From positions 248,001 through 312,000 of the forward strand of contig NZ_JABAGQ010000001.1 of NCBI RefSeq assembly GCF_012844225.1: a stretch of DNA of 64,000 bases, read 5' to 3'. Both the position numbers and the translations under genes were made by a program. This DNA is from Rhodococcus sp. 105337. Lineage in GTDB: Bacteria > Actinomycetota > Actinomycetes > Mycobacteriales > Mycobacteriaceae. A model generated the notes under the pieces. It saw only the letters and a program-made list of their open reading frames with translations, had not been told where the DNA came from and ran no database searches. Positions 1-8,840 of this stretch are shown one piece after another; the first letter of the stretch is position 1, and every line of letters starts with the position of its first letter.

Positions 1-990
<990 letters not shown>

Positions 991-1048
991 TCAGTGCCCG
1001 CGACGGACGACCAGGGAGTGTCGTTATTCCCGGTCTCACCGTCCCGAC

Positions 1049-1075
1049 CTGGCACTCACGTGTTGCGAGTGCTAA
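1049..1075. promoter_or_regulatory. CIRCE operator, proximal copy (HrcA site)
   Basis: The inverted repeat reads ctGGCACTC, nine bases, GAGTGCTAA. It matches the CIRCE consensus TTAGCACTC-N9-GAGTGCTAA perfectly in the right arm and in GCACTC of the left arm, with two mismatches at the outer left end. It lies about 107 bp before the groEL start codon, within the expected 5' untranslated region. HrcA binding here should repress groEL at normal temperature. Confidence 0.85.
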
Positions 1076-1083
1076 GTGCATTC

Positions 1084-1110
1084 TTAGCACTCGGGGGTGG
1101 TGAGTGCAAG
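1084..1110. promoter_or_regulatory. CIRCE operator, distal copy, over the presumed groEL promoter
   Basis: TTAGCACTC, nine bases, GAGTGCAAG: the left arm is a perfect consensus match and the right arm has two end mismatches. It starts 8 bp beyond the first copy. On the minus strand it overlaps a plausible promoter, TTGCAC (1109-1104), a 17-base spacer and TAAGAA (1086-1081), so HrcA bound here would block polymerase directly. The promoter assignment is inference. Confidence 0.85.
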
Positions 1111-1132
1111 ATTACAGGCACTCACCACCCCC
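1093..1132 (-). terminator. Perfect 15-bp inverted repeat after the secreted-protein gene
   Basis: The arms gggggtggtgagtgc (1093-1107) and gcactcaccaccccc (1118-1132) are perfectly complementary around a 10-base loop, a very stable GC-rich hairpin. It starts 33 bases after the stop codon of the upstream minus-strand gene and has no U tract, which is common for actinobacterial terminators. Its inner arm shares GAGTGC with the distal CIRCE copy, so terminator and operator overlap. It could instead be an extended regulator-binding site. Confidence 0.55.
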
Positions 1133-1164
1133 GTCACAGTGCAGCGGAAAAACGCGGAAGAAAG

Positions 1165-1692
1165 TTATCGGCGCGTAGAACCGACACCCACGGCGCACCA
1201 CTGACCGGTCGCCGTGTTGACCGCGAACGACTGGGCACCCACGCAGGTCACGCCGGTCGTATCGGCGGTCGCGCCCGAGCCCCAGCCCGCGACCGACACC
1301 GTCATGGCCGGTCCCTCGGCCCACGAATGACTCAGCCCGCCGCCGAGCGCGTACGCGTAGGAGCGGCCGCCGTCGGCGGCCCCGCTGAGAGCGGTGCCGA
1401 ATCCGGTTGCGTGGGACTCGGCAGCTCCCCCTCGCTCCGCGACGGACACCGCGGTGCCGCTGTCGGCAGCCGACGCGCGCGCCGTCGCGCCCGGAGCGGC
1501 GGTCGCGCCGCAGCTCGCGGCGTCCGAGACGAGGATCTGGTTTGCGGACGGCGGAGACAGACACGTCACCGGAGCGGCTGCCGCGGTCCCGGTCCCCATG
1601 AAAGCGGCCGACGCCACGCCGAGGGCGACGAGCACACCGGCGCGTGCGACACGGCGGCCGGAGAGAACGGAACGGAAGGATCGAATGGACAA
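1165..1692 (-). CDS. Secreted Ala/Gly/Ser-rich protein of unknown function
   Basis: 175 residues. The N-terminus has Arg residues, a hydrophobic stretch (about residues 17-32) and an alanine-rich AAAAP site near residue 40, a typical Sec signal peptide. The mature part is small and low in complexity, rich in Ala, Gly, Ser and Thr. Its four cysteines fall as two near the N-terminal end (VTCLSPP and ASCGAT) and two near the C-terminal end (GVTCVG and QWCAVG), suggesting two disulfides outside the cell. Proteins of this style are common in the Mycobacteriales, but I do not recognise the family and assign no function. The ATG at 1692 follows AGGAGTGCTCTTTGTCC. It is transcribed towards groEL and separated from it by the hairpin and operators. 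Confidence 0.7.
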   Translation of the reverse strand: MSIRSFRSVLSGRRVARAGVLVALGVASAAFMGTGTAAAAPVTCLSPPSANQILVSDAASCGATAAPGATARASAADSGTAVSVAERGGAAESHATGFGTALSGAADGGRSYAYALGGGLSHSWAEGPAMTVSVAGWGSGATADTTGVTCVGAQSFAVNTATGQWCAVGVGSTRR

Positions 1693-1812
1693 AGAGCACT
1701 CCTCTGCGCTGGATTGCCTCTACAGGAGACGGTGAGGGCTGATCCCCCGGCGGTAGGGTACCGATCACACCGGACGGGCGCGAGGAACCACCTCACAGGT
1801 GGACGGGCCTCC

Positions 1813-2589
1813 TCAGAGGGCGTCGAGCAGTGCCGGCAGATCGGCCACCGAGTCGATCACATGGTCGGGCTCGTCCACCGAGAGATCGAGCACCGACTGG
1901 CGAAACTTCCCGGTACGTACCAGAACTCCGGTCATACCGAGTCGCTGACCGGGAACCACCTCACCCGCGAGGTCGTCACCGACCACGACGATGGAGTCGG
2001 GTTCCGCGCCCATCAGGTCCGCCGCGACGAGGAACCCGCGCATCGAGGGCTTGCCTACCGTCACCGCGGTCCGGCCGGTCAACTCCTCGAGCCCGGCGAG
2101 GTACGACCCGGTGTCGAGGCGCAACCCGTCGTCCGTCTGCCACGACATCGCCCGGTGCATCGCAACGACAGGCACTCCGCCGAGCATCAGGTCCGCGACC
2201 CTGCTCAGCGAGCGGTGGTCGTAATGACGACCTGCTCCACCCAGGACGACGACCTCGGGATCGACGTCGTCCTGCACGATGCCCTCGAGATCGTCCTCGA
2301 TATCACCGTCGTTCAGTACCCAGCAGCGGCGACCCGGGTAGGTCTGCCGGACGTATTCCGCGGTGAGTCCCGCGGCCGTCACTATTTCGTCCGGATCGAC
2401 CGGCATTCCCAGATCGGTGAGCGAGCGCGCGATCGCGGAGCGCGTGCGCGAAGTGGTGTTGGTGAGAAATGCCCGGGTCACGCCGTCCTCGCGCAACCGG
2501 GCCAGCACGTCGGCGGCCCCCGGCACCGGCTTCCACGAGGTGACGATCACGCCCTCGATGTCGAACAGAACTCCACCCACGTCACTCAT
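1813..2589 (-). CDS. HAD superfamily (subclass IIA) hydrolase, LHPP-like
   Basis: 258-residue cytosolic phosphatase-type protein. Motif I is LFDIEGVIV near residues 8-16: the nucleophile Asp10 is kept, but the usual second Asp of DxD is Glu12. Motif II is FLTNTTSRTR. Motifs III/IV are the VGKPS lysine and VVVGDDLAGEV. The capping module between II and III is typical of subclass IIA. Variants with a substituted second acid are known in the phospholysine/phosphohistidine phosphatase (LHPP)-like branch. That makes a small phosphoester or phospho-amino-acid substrate more likely than a sugar phosphate, but the substrate is not determined. It lies between htpG and the secreted protein with no obvious functional link. 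Confidence 0.8.
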   Translation of the reverse strand: MSDVGGVLFDIEGVIVTSWKPVPGAADVLARLREDGVTRAFLTNTTSRTRSAIARSLTDLGMPVDPDEIVTAAGLTAEYVRQTYPGRRCWVLNDGDIEDDLEGIVQDDVDPEVVVLGGAGRHYDHRSLSRVADLMLGGVPVVAMHRAMSWQTDDGLRLDTGSYLAGLEELTGRTAVTVGKPSMRGFLVAADLMGAEPDSIVVVGDDLAGEVVPGQRLGMTGVLVRTGKFRQSVLDLSVDEPDHVIDSVADLPALLDAL

Positions 2590-2653
2590 GAACCGACCCT
2601 ATCGATGACGTGGCGGGCAGAGCCAGGGGGGCGGAAGCGGACGTCGGTTCCGC

Positions 2654-2719
2654 ACCGCCCCCCGGGCCCGATCACACCGCCCCCCGGGCCCGATCACACC
2701 GCCCCCCTGGGCCCGACTA
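2654..2719. repeat. Three tandem 22-bp repeats ending in the htpG stop codon
   Basis: The unit accgccccccgggcccgatc plus two more bases occurs at 2654-2675 and 2676-2697. A diverged third copy at 2698-2719 runs into the last codon and stop of htpG. Each unit holds the palindrome CCCGGG/GGGCCC, so the transcript downstream of htpG can fold into repeated GC hairpins. A termination or mRNA-end role is possible but unproven. Confidence 0.7.
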
Positions 2720-4642
2720 CACCGTGCGGGCGAGGCGGTCGGCGAGGAGCCGGGTGAAGCGCGCCGGGTCCTCGACCTCACCGCCTTCGGCGATCAGCGC
2801 CATCCCGTACAGCAGTTCCGCGGTCTCGGCGAGCGCGGGATCGTCGTTGCGTTCCGCGTGCGCCGTGCGAAGACCCGAGACGAGCGGATGTCCGGCGTTG
2901 AGTTCGAGGATGCGCTTGGTTCGCGGGATCGGCTGGCCCGATGCCCGGTACATGCGCTCGAGCGCCGGCGACATGCTGAAGGTGTCGCCCACGATGCAGG
3001 CGGGCGATGTCGTGAGGCGCGACGAGAGCCGCACCTCCTTGACGTGTTCGTCGAGGGTGTCCTTCATCCACGTCAGGAGGTCGCCGAACTCTTTCTCCTG
3101 CTCCTCGCGTTCGGCTTCGGCTGCCTTCTTCTCGTCGTCGGTGTCGAGATCGACCTCGCCCTTGGCGACGGAGCGGAACGGCTTGCCGTCGTACTCGGGA
3201 ACCGACGTCACCCACATCTCGTCGACCGGGTCGGTCAGCAACAGCACCTCGATGCCCTTCGCCGCGAACGCCTCCATGTGCGGGGAGCTTTCGAGCAGCT
3301 GCCGGGACTCGCCGGTGATGTAGTAGATCTCGTCCTGGCCGTCCTTCATCCGTTCGACGTATCCGGCGAGCGTCGTCTGCTCGTCGTCACTCGCCGTCGA
3401 GTCGAAGGACGCGATCTCGAGAAGCGTGTCGCGGTTGTCGGTATCGGAGATCAGGCCTTCCTTGAGGACGCGGCCGAACTCGTTCCAGAAGGTCCGGTAC
3501 TTCTCGGCGTCCTGCGTCGCCATGTCCTTGACCGTCGACAGGACCTTCTTCGTGAGCCGGCGGCGGATCGCGCGGATCTGCCGGTCCTGCTGCAGGATCT
3601 CGCGGGAGACGTTGAGCGAGAGGTCCTGCGCGTCGACGACACCCTTGACGAACCGCAGGTACTCGGGAACGAGATCCTCGCAGTCGTCCATGATGAAGAC
3701 GCGCTTGACGTAGAGCTGGATGCCTGTCGTCCGCTCCCGGGCGAACAGGTCGAACGGTGCATGGCTCGGAATGAAGAGCAGCGCCTGGTACTCGAAGGTC
3801 CCCTCCGCGCGCATGGGAATGATCTCGAGGGGTTCGTCCCATGCGTGCGCGACGTGCTTGTAGAACTCGGTGTACTCCTCGTCGGACACCTCGTCCCGCG
3901 AGCGCGCCCACAGTGCCTTCTGCGAATTGAGCGTCTTGGTCTCGACGCCGACCTCGTCGGTACCGTCCTCACCCTTGGTGGTGCGCGTGACCTCCATACG
4001 GATCGGCCAGGCGATGAAGTCGGAGTACTTCTTGACGATCTCCTCGAGCTTCCACTGCGAGGTGTAGTCGAAGAGGTGGTCGTCGGCATCCTCCGGCTTG
4101 AGGTGGAGGGTGACGGACGTGCCCTGCGGGGCGTCGTCGACGGTCTCGATCGTGTAGGTGGATTCTCCGCTCGATTCCCACCTGGTTCCCGAGGGTTCGC
4201 CCGCCTTGCGGGTGACCAGCGTGACCTTGTCGGCGACCATGAACGAGGCGTAGAAACCGATGCCGAACTGGCCGATCAGTTCCTGGGATGCGGCGGCGTC
4301 CTTGGCTTCGCGCAACTTCTGCCGCAGTTCACCGGTGCCCGAACGCGCGAGCGTGCCGATCAGATCGACGACTTCGTCGCGCGTCATGCCGATGCCGTTG
4401 TCCCGGACCGTGAGGGTGCGGGCCTCCTTGTCGACCGCGAGTTCGATGTGCAGGTCGGACGTGTCGACCTGCAGATCCTTGTCGCGGAAGGACTCGAGCC
4501 GGAGCTTGTCCAGCGCATCGGAGGCGTTGGAGATCAACTCACGAAGGAACGTGTCCTTGTTGGAGTAGATCGAGTGGATCATCAGATCGAGCAGTTGGCG
4601 CGTTTCGGCCTGGAACTCACGCTGTTCGACGTGTGTGCTCAT
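2717..4642 (-). CDS. htpG: Hsp90-family molecular chaperone HtpG
   Basis: 641-residue cytosolic ATP-dependent chaperone, the usual full length for bacterial Hsp90. The N-terminal GHKL ATPase domain shows LRELISNASDALDKLR, DNGIGMTRDEVVD and GQFGIGFYASFMVADKV. The middle domain includes LYVKRVFIMDD and LPLNVSRE-like LSLNVSREILQQDR. The C-terminal dimerisation domain ends GEVEDPARFTRLLADRLARTV. The open frame extends 108 codons upstream, but the ATG at 4642 is chosen because the family begins at MSTHVEQREFQAET and it follows AAGGGGACAAGA. It is probably a single-gene transcript. Its stop codon overlaps the third copy of a 22-bp tandem repeat. Confidence 0.96.
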   Translation of the reverse strand: MSTHVEQREFQAETRQLLDLMIHSIYSNKDTFLRELISNASDALDKLRLESFRDKDLQVDTSDLHIELAVDKEARTLTVRDNGIGMTRDEVVDLIGTLARSGTGELRQKLREAKDAAASQELIGQFGIGFYASFMVADKVTLVTRKAGEPSGTRWESSGESTYTIETVDDAPQGTSVTLHLKPEDADDHLFDYTSQWKLEEIVKKYSDFIAWPIRMEVTRTTKGEDGTDEVGVETKTLNSQKALWARSRDEVSDEEYTEFYKHVAHAWDEPLEIIPMRAEGTFEYQALLFIPSHAPFDLFARERTTGIQLYVKRVFIMDDCEDLVPEYLRFVKGVVDAQDLSLNVSREILQQDRQIRAIRRRLTKKVLSTVKDMATQDAEKYRTFWNEFGRVLKEGLISDTDNRDTLLEIASFDSTASDDEQTTLAGYVERMKDGQDEIYYITGESRQLLESSPHMEAFAAKGIEVLLLTDPVDEMWVTSVPEYDGKPFRSVAKGEVDLDTDDEKKAAEAEREEQEKEFGDLLTWMKDTLDEHVKEVRLSSRLTTSPACIVGDTFSMSPALERMYRASGQPIPRTKRILELNAGHPLVSGLRTAHAERNDDPALAETAELLYGMALIAEGGEVEDPARFTRLLADRLARTV

Positions 4643-4691
4643 TCTTGTCCCCTTCGGCAGCAGAACTTTCGAACGGGATCTTAGGACGTGT

Positions 4692-5945
4692 TTACGCCGG
4701 TGAGCGGGGCGCCCCCGCACCGGGATCGATCCGGAACGGGCCGTCGACGCTCGGGGAGACCGGGAAGTCGAAGATCGAGGTCGGGATGTAGACGGTCGCG
4801 CACGAGTTCGGGATGTCGACGACTCCCGACAATCTGCCTTCGATGGGCGCGGCGCCGAGCAGAAGATAGGCCTGTTCCGGGGTGTAACCGAACTTGGTGA
4901 GGTAGTCGATGGCGTGCAGACACGCGCGCTGGTACGCCAGTTGCGAATCCAGGTACCGCTGTTCACCGTCGAGCGTCACCGACGTTCCGGAGAACGCCAG
5001 CCACTCCGAGAACTGCGGGTCGGTGTTGCCCGGCATGAAGATCGCGTTCTCGCTCACGCCGTAGGTCGTCATCCCGCCGGGAATGATGTCGACGCGAAGA
5101 TCGATGAACCCGCCCATCTCGATGGCGCCGCAGAACGTGATCTCGCCGTCGCCCTGGGAGAAGTGCAGGTCACCGACCGACAGATTCGCGCCGTCGACGA
5201 ACACGGGATAGAAGATGCGGCTGCCCTTGGTGAGGTTCTTGATGTCCTGGTTGCCGCCGTTCTCGCGCGGCGGTGCGGTACGAGCGCCCTCCCCCGCGAC
5301 CCGATCGAACTCGGGGCCTGTCAGAGCACCGAGAATCGCCCCGTTCGGTTCCGGCGGAAGCGCCAGTGGCGGAACACGCTCCGGGTCGGTCGCGATGAGT
5401 GCGGCCTCGCGCGTGTTCCACGTCGAGAGCAGGTCGTGCGACGGGGCCGTGCCCATCAGTCCCGGATGCACGATGCCCGTGAAAGACACGTGCGGAATAT
5501 GCCGGCTCGTTGCCGTCTGACCGGAGAAATCCCAGACCGCCTTGTACGCGTCGGGGAACTGGTCGGTGAGGAACCCGCCGCCGTTCGGCTTGGCGAAGAT
5601 GCCGGTGTACCCCCAGCCCTGTCCCGCGAGCGGCCCGGAATCCTCCTGCGGGATGGGCCCGAGGTCGAGAATGTCGACGATCAGCAGATCCCCGGGTTTC
5701 GCACCTTCCACCGCGAACGGCCCGGACAACGCGTGCACGGTGTGCAGCGGAGCATTGCGGATGTCGTCGGCGCTGTCGTCGTTGTGGATCTCGCCGTCGA
5801 ACCACTCGCGGCAGTGCACCCGGAACGAGTCTCCCGGCTTGACCGTCGCGACGGGCGGAATGTCGGGGTGCCACCGGTTGTGGCCGATCTTCTCCTGCTC
5901 GGTGAACTTGCGAGTGGAGTCGAGCGGGAAGATGACGTCGGGCAA
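4692..5945 (-). CDS. fmdA: Formamidase, acetamidase/formamidase family
   Basis: 417 residues; hydrolyses formamide or short aliphatic amides to the acid and ammonia in the cytosol. Family landmarks are the N-terminal HNRWHPDIPP, DFHFSQGDGE-like VGDLHFSQGDGEITFCGAIE, MGGFIDLRVDIIPGGM and the C-terminal YTPEQAYLLLGAAPIEGRLSG. Length and order match the FmdA proteins of methylotrophs and actinomycetes. This family is unrelated in fold to the nitrilase-type formamidase near 54 kb, so the window holds two independent formamidases. A zinc-ribbon FmdB gene lies just upstream on the same strand, the classic pairing for nitrogen-regulated amide use. The ATG at 5945 follows CCAGGAGGTTCCCTTGCCC. Confidence 0.92.
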   Translation of the reverse strand: MPDVIFPLDSTRKFTEQEKIGHNRWHPDIPPVATVKPGDSFRVHCREWFDGEIHNDDSADDIRNAPLHTVHALSGPFAVEGAKPGDLLIVDILDLGPIPQEDSGPLAGQGWGYTGIFAKPNGGGFLTDQFPDAYKAVWDFSGQTATSRHIPHVSFTGIVHPGLMGTAPSHDLLSTWNTREAALIATDPERVPPLALPPEPNGAILGALTGPEFDRVAGEGARTAPPRENGGNQDIKNLTKGSRIFYPVFVDGANLSVGDLHFSQGDGEITFCGAIEMGGFIDLRVDIIPGGMTTYGVSENAIFMPGNTDPQFSEWLAFSGTSVTLDGEQRYLDSQLAYQRACLHAIDYLTKFGYTPEQAYLLLGAAPIEGRLSGVVDIPNSCATVYIPTSIFDFPVSPSVDGPFRIDPGAGAPRSPA

Positions 5946-6010
5946 GGGAACCTCCTGGAGTGAGCACCGGGGGCTGAGCGACCGGGGGTGCGAGCCGTAT
6001 TCCGGCCAGG

Positions 6011-6301
6011 TCAGGGCCGGGGAAGCATTCGATGACGAGGATCGGTGGTGACCGGACGCGGTGGCGTGCGCGGACTACCGGGTATCGCACCCGACACCAC
6101 AGCGGGTTCGGACGCGGTGCGCGCGGTGGAATCGAGCACGCGCATCGCCGCCGTGCGGCCGCGCCCGAGTCGTGGCGCGGTCACCGCGCGCAGTGACTCG
6201 GCGGCACACGCGGGGCATGCGGTGGTGGGGCGGACGTCGCTCATCGGAGCGGATACGTCGAACGGACCGCAGTCGACGCAGCGGTATTCGTAGAGCGGCA
6301 T
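6011..6301 (-). CDS. fmdB: FmdB family zinc-ribbon regulatory protein
   Basis: 96-residue protein beginning MPLYEYRCVDCG, the standard FmdB start. It has a CxxC pair at residues 8-11 and a second CPAC pair at 29-32 that together form a zinc ribbon; the C-terminal two thirds are Pro, Arg and Thr rich and probably disordered. FmdB proteins accompany formamidase/acetamidase genes and are thought to regulate them, without a defined mechanism. A longer frame exists upstream, but the ATG at 6301 fits the family and is preceded by GCGCGAAGGGTTGTTGCCG. The gene ends 65 bases before fmdA in the same direction, so co-transcription is likely. Confidence 0.85.
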   Translation of the reverse strand: MPLYEYRCVDCGPFDVSAPMSDVRPTTACPACAAESLRAVTAPRLGRGRTAAMRVLDSTARTASEPAVVSGAIPGSPRTPPRPVTTDPRHRMLPRP

Positions 6302-6479
6302 CGGCAACAACCCTTCGCGCATGGGACTGCGCCGACCGTAACCGACAATCCCCCGCGACACCGGTCTCCGGCGAAACTCGTTACCCGGCAGTAACACTCC
6401 CGTTGCTCACCGCGATTCGCGGCGCGCGCCGCCGGGGTCCATCATGGTGGCGGGGTCACTCGAACGACGGGAGTGCGTC

Positions 6480-7718
6480 ATGGCAGTTCGTCGGGTGGTG
6501 GTTGTCGGCGCGGGCATGGTCGGGCTGTCGACGGCGTGGTTCCTCCAGGAACACGACCTCGAGGTGACGGTGCTGGACCGTACCGGCGTGGCAGCCGACG
6601 CCTCGTGGGGCAATGCCGGTTGGCTCGCCCCGGCACTGACATTGCCGCTGCCGGAACCGTCCGTGCTGAGGTACGGGCTTCGTTCGGTGCTCACGCCGTC
6701 GTCGCCGGTATACGTGCCTTTCACCACCGACCTGCGGCTTCTGCGGTTCCTCGCGGATTTCGCCCGGCACTGCACCACGCGGCGCTGGAAGCGCTCGGCG
6801 GAGATCTTCGCCCGCACCGACCGGATCGCACCCGAGGCGTACGACGTCCTCGCAGCCGGCGGCGTGGCCGAACGGACACGGCAGGCAGACCCGTTCCTCG
6901 CCGCGTTCACGAGCGAATCCGACCGCGACCACCTGATAACGGAGTTGGACCACTCACGGGCAGCAGGCGGAGAGGTCGACTTCGATCTGCTGGATGCGGA
7001 CAGCCTGCACGCGCTGGCCCCGGCGCTCGGCGACCCGGTGTGCGCGGGGTTGCGCATCCGGGGGCAGCGGTTCCTCGATCCGCCCCGCTTCATGTCGGCG
7101 CTCGCCGAGTCCGTTCGCGTCCGGGGCGGAGAGGTGGTGGCGGGCTACGAGGTGACGGCGGTACGCGACTCGGGTGGCACGGTCGAGGTCGTCTCGGCGG
7201 ACGGGCGGCGGGCGGGCGCCGATGCCGTCGTGCTCGCAACCGGAGCGCGGCTCGATGCGCTTGCGCGTCCGTTCGGTGTCCGCACGCGGGTGCAGGCCGG
7301 GCGCGGTTACAGCTTCACCGTTCGTCCGGAGGAGCCAGTCGACCATCCCGTCTACTTCCCTGCCCAGCGCGTGGCGTGCACGCCGCTGCACGACCGGCTC
7401 CGCATCGCCGGAATGATGGAGTTCCGCAGTCCCGACGCCCCGCTCGATCCGCGGCGGATCACGGCGATCGTCGACGCGACCCGTCCGCTCCTGCCGCGGA
7501 TCGACTGGGACCGGCGGCACGAGGAGTGGGTGGGGTCGAGGCCCTGCACCGCCGACGGTCTGCCCCTGATCGGAGGCACACGTTCACCTCGGGTCTTCGT
7601 TGCGGGCGGGCACGGCATGTGGGGCGTCGCGCTGGGACCGATGACGGGCCGGATGCTGGCGAATGCGATTACCGGACATCAGGATCCGTTGTCGGCGCAT
7701 TTCGATCCGCTGCGTTGA
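6480..7718 (+). CDS. FAD-dependent oxidoreductase, D-amino-acid dehydrogenase (DadA) type
   Basis: 412-residue flavoprotein of the DAO superfamily. A Rossmann FAD-binding motif VVVGAGMVGLSTAWFLQ sits at the N-terminus and the acidic end of the second strand reads VTVLDRTG. SWGNAGWLAP is the DadA-type signature, and the C-terminal flavin motif is VFVAGGHGMWGVALGPMTGR. These features indicate oxidative deamination of a D-amino acid or a related amine with electrons passed to the membrane; the exact substrate is unknown. The ATG at 6480 is preferred over an earlier in-frame start because it follows ACGGGAGTGCGTC and begins at the Rossmann strand. Its 3' end overlaps the convergent PadR gene by 50 bp. 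Confidence 0.85.
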   Translation: MAVRRVVVVGAGMVGLSTAWFLQEHDLEVTVLDRTGVAADASWGNAGWLAPALTLPLPEPSVLRYGLRSVLTPSSPVYVPFTTDLRLLRFLADFARHCTTRRWKRSAEIFARTDRIAPEAYDVLAAGGVAERTRQADPFLAAFTSESDRDHLITELDHSRAAGGEVDFDLLDADSLHALAPALGDPVCAGLRIRGQRFLDPPRFMSALAESVRVRGGEVVAGYEVTAVRDSGGTVEVVSADGRRAGADAVVLATGARLDALARPFGVRTRVQAGRGYSFTVRPEEPVDHPVYFPAQRVACTPLHDRLRIAGMMEFRSPDAPLDPRRITAIVDATRPLLPRIDWDRRHEEWVGSRPCTADGLPLIGGTRSPRVFVAGGHGMWGVALGPMTGRMLANAITGHQDPLSAHFDPLR

Positions 7719-8238
7719 CCGCTCCGCCGAGTCGCTCGTCCATGCCGCGAAGCCAGCTCAGGACCGCGCGCTCGTACGCGATGCCGAATTCCACGGTAGC
7801 GGCCGGATAGTCCGGCAGTACGTGGCTTGCCAGCAACTGTTCGTACTCGGCAAGTTGCCGTTCGTGCTCGGCCCGATAGTGGGCGAGGATCTCGACCAAC
7901 CTGTGCGCCGGCAGATGCTCGGCGAAAGCCACGGTGAGCAGAAGAGGATGCCGGATGTTCTCCGGCCCGGGATCACGCTCGAGCCAGTCGGCGAACGCGC
8001 GCCGGCCGTCGTCGGTGAGAGCGTAGGGCTTGCGGGCTCGCGGTCCCGTCTCTCCCGCTTCGATCAGGCCGTCGCGTTCCATCGCCGAGAGTTCTCGATA
8101 GACCTGGCTGGTGGTGAGCGACCAGAACTTCCCGATTCGCTCCTGCGCCGTGGTGACAAGGTCCCAACCCGTTTTGGGGCCTTCGTGGAGAAACCCCAGG
8201 AGGGACGCCGCTGTGGCGTTGAGGGGACGTCCGGCCAT
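7669..8238 (-). CDS. PadR family transcriptional regulator
   Basis: 189 residues. The N-terminal winged helix runs from ATAASLLGFLHEGPKTGWDLV through FWSLTTSQVYRELSAMERDGLI, the conserved PadR recognition helix region. The C-terminal part is a long helical PadR dimerisation domain (AEHERQLAEYEQLL). The ATG at 8238, with AGGA nine bases upstream, starts the typical MAGRPLNATAAS N-terminus; the frame upstream is not conserved. It is divergent from the DUF1707 membrane protein gene, and the 107-bp gap holds palindromes that are probable PadR operators. It likely represses itself and that gene in response to a small hydrophobic or phenolic ligand, by analogy with the family. Confidence 0.9.
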   Translation of the reverse strand: MAGRPLNATAASLLGFLHEGPKTGWDLVTTAQERIGKFWSLTTSQVYRELSAMERDGLIEAGETGPRARKPYALTDDGRRAFADWLERDPGPENIRHPLLLTVAFAEHLPAHRLVEILAHYRAEHERQLAEYEQLLASHVLPDYPAATVEFGIAYERAVLSWLRGMDERLGGAVNAADRNAPTTDPDVR

Positions 8239-8266
8239 GCGTTTTTCCTGTCGTCGAGGGGTTGAC

Positions 8267-8317
8267 ATTCCACTGTGGCATATCCACCATGGACACACCG
8301 ACATTCCACAATGGAAT
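8267..8317. promoter_or_regulatory. Three TCCA-N3-TGGA palindromes, probable PadR operators
   Basis: In the divergent gap between padR and the DUF1707 gene, the boxes are ATTCCActgTGGCAT (8267-8281), a core TCCAccaTGGA (8283-8293) and the perfect ATTCCAcaaTGGAAT (8303-8317). All share TCCA-N3-TGGA symmetry. A TTGACA-like hexamer at 8262-8267 touches the first box. The arrangement fits cooperative repression of both promoters, but regulator identity is inferred from position alone. Confidence 0.6.
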
Positions 8318-8345
8318 CTCCCTCGGAATCCTCCTGGAGGACCCC

Positions 8346-8840
8346 ATGTCCACCGAGAATCTGCGGATATCAGAACCCGAGCGCGCGCGGTACGTCGACG
8401 AACTCGTCCGTCATGTCGGCGCCGGTCGCCTGACGGTCGACGAATTCGACCGGCGAGCAGCCCGTATCTACGCGTCCGACACCGTCGCCGAAGCACGCGA
8501 ACAGTTCACCGGCCTTCCGGTGAGCATGTCGCCGGAACGCCCCTCGGCGGCCGGCCGCTCCCGCCGCCGGCTTTCGGCACACCAGCGCATCGAGTGGTCC
8601 ATATGGGCGAGTGTGGGCGCGATCAACGTCCTGGTCTGGGTACTCGTCTCGCTCGCCACGACCTCGCTGGTCTACCCGTGGCCGATCTGGGTGATCGGAC
8701 CGTGGGGACTCGTACTCCTCACCCGAACGGTGCTCGGCATCGAGAGCCCGTCGCACGCGCACGCCCTGCGGCACGTACGCGCTCTCAGTGGCCCCGGCGG
8801 AACTTACGGAAGTCCCAGCTGGCGATCGACTCGGGGGTGA
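8346..8840 (+). CDS. DUF1707 and 2TM-domain membrane protein
   Basis: 164 residues. The N-terminus (LRISEPERARYVDELVRHVGAGRLTVDEFDRR) is a DUF1707/SHOCT-like domain with the usual short helical pair. A linker and two hydrophobic segments follow (about residues 85-105 and 112-130), giving a small inner-membrane protein with its N-terminal domain in the cytosol. The ATG at 8346 follows CTGGAGGACCCC, a strong ribosome binding site. Such genes are very often divergent from PadR regulators, as here, which points to envelope-stress or drug-responsive control. No enzymatic function is known. Its 3' end overlaps the convergent PNPOx gene by 56 bp, so the true C-terminus contributes little conserved sequence. 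Confidence 0.8.
   Translation: MSTENLRISEPERARYVDELVRHVGAGRLTVDEFDRRAARIYASDTVAEAREQFTGLPVSMSPERPSAAGRSRRRLSAHQRIEWSIWASVGAINVLVWVLVSLATTSLVYPWPIWVIGPWGLVLLTRTVLGIESPSHAHALRHVRALSGPGGTYGSPSWRSTRG

Noticed and set aside
994-2757. 587-codon open frame on the plus strand over the secreted protein and HAD genes
   Set aside because: Arg, Gly and His-rich translation without domains; it is the antisense shadow of two well supported minus-strand genes in GC-rich DNA.
2858-4684. 608-codon plus-strand frame opposite htpG
   Set aside because: Composition and lack of motifs are those of an antisense frame; htpG on the other strand is certain.
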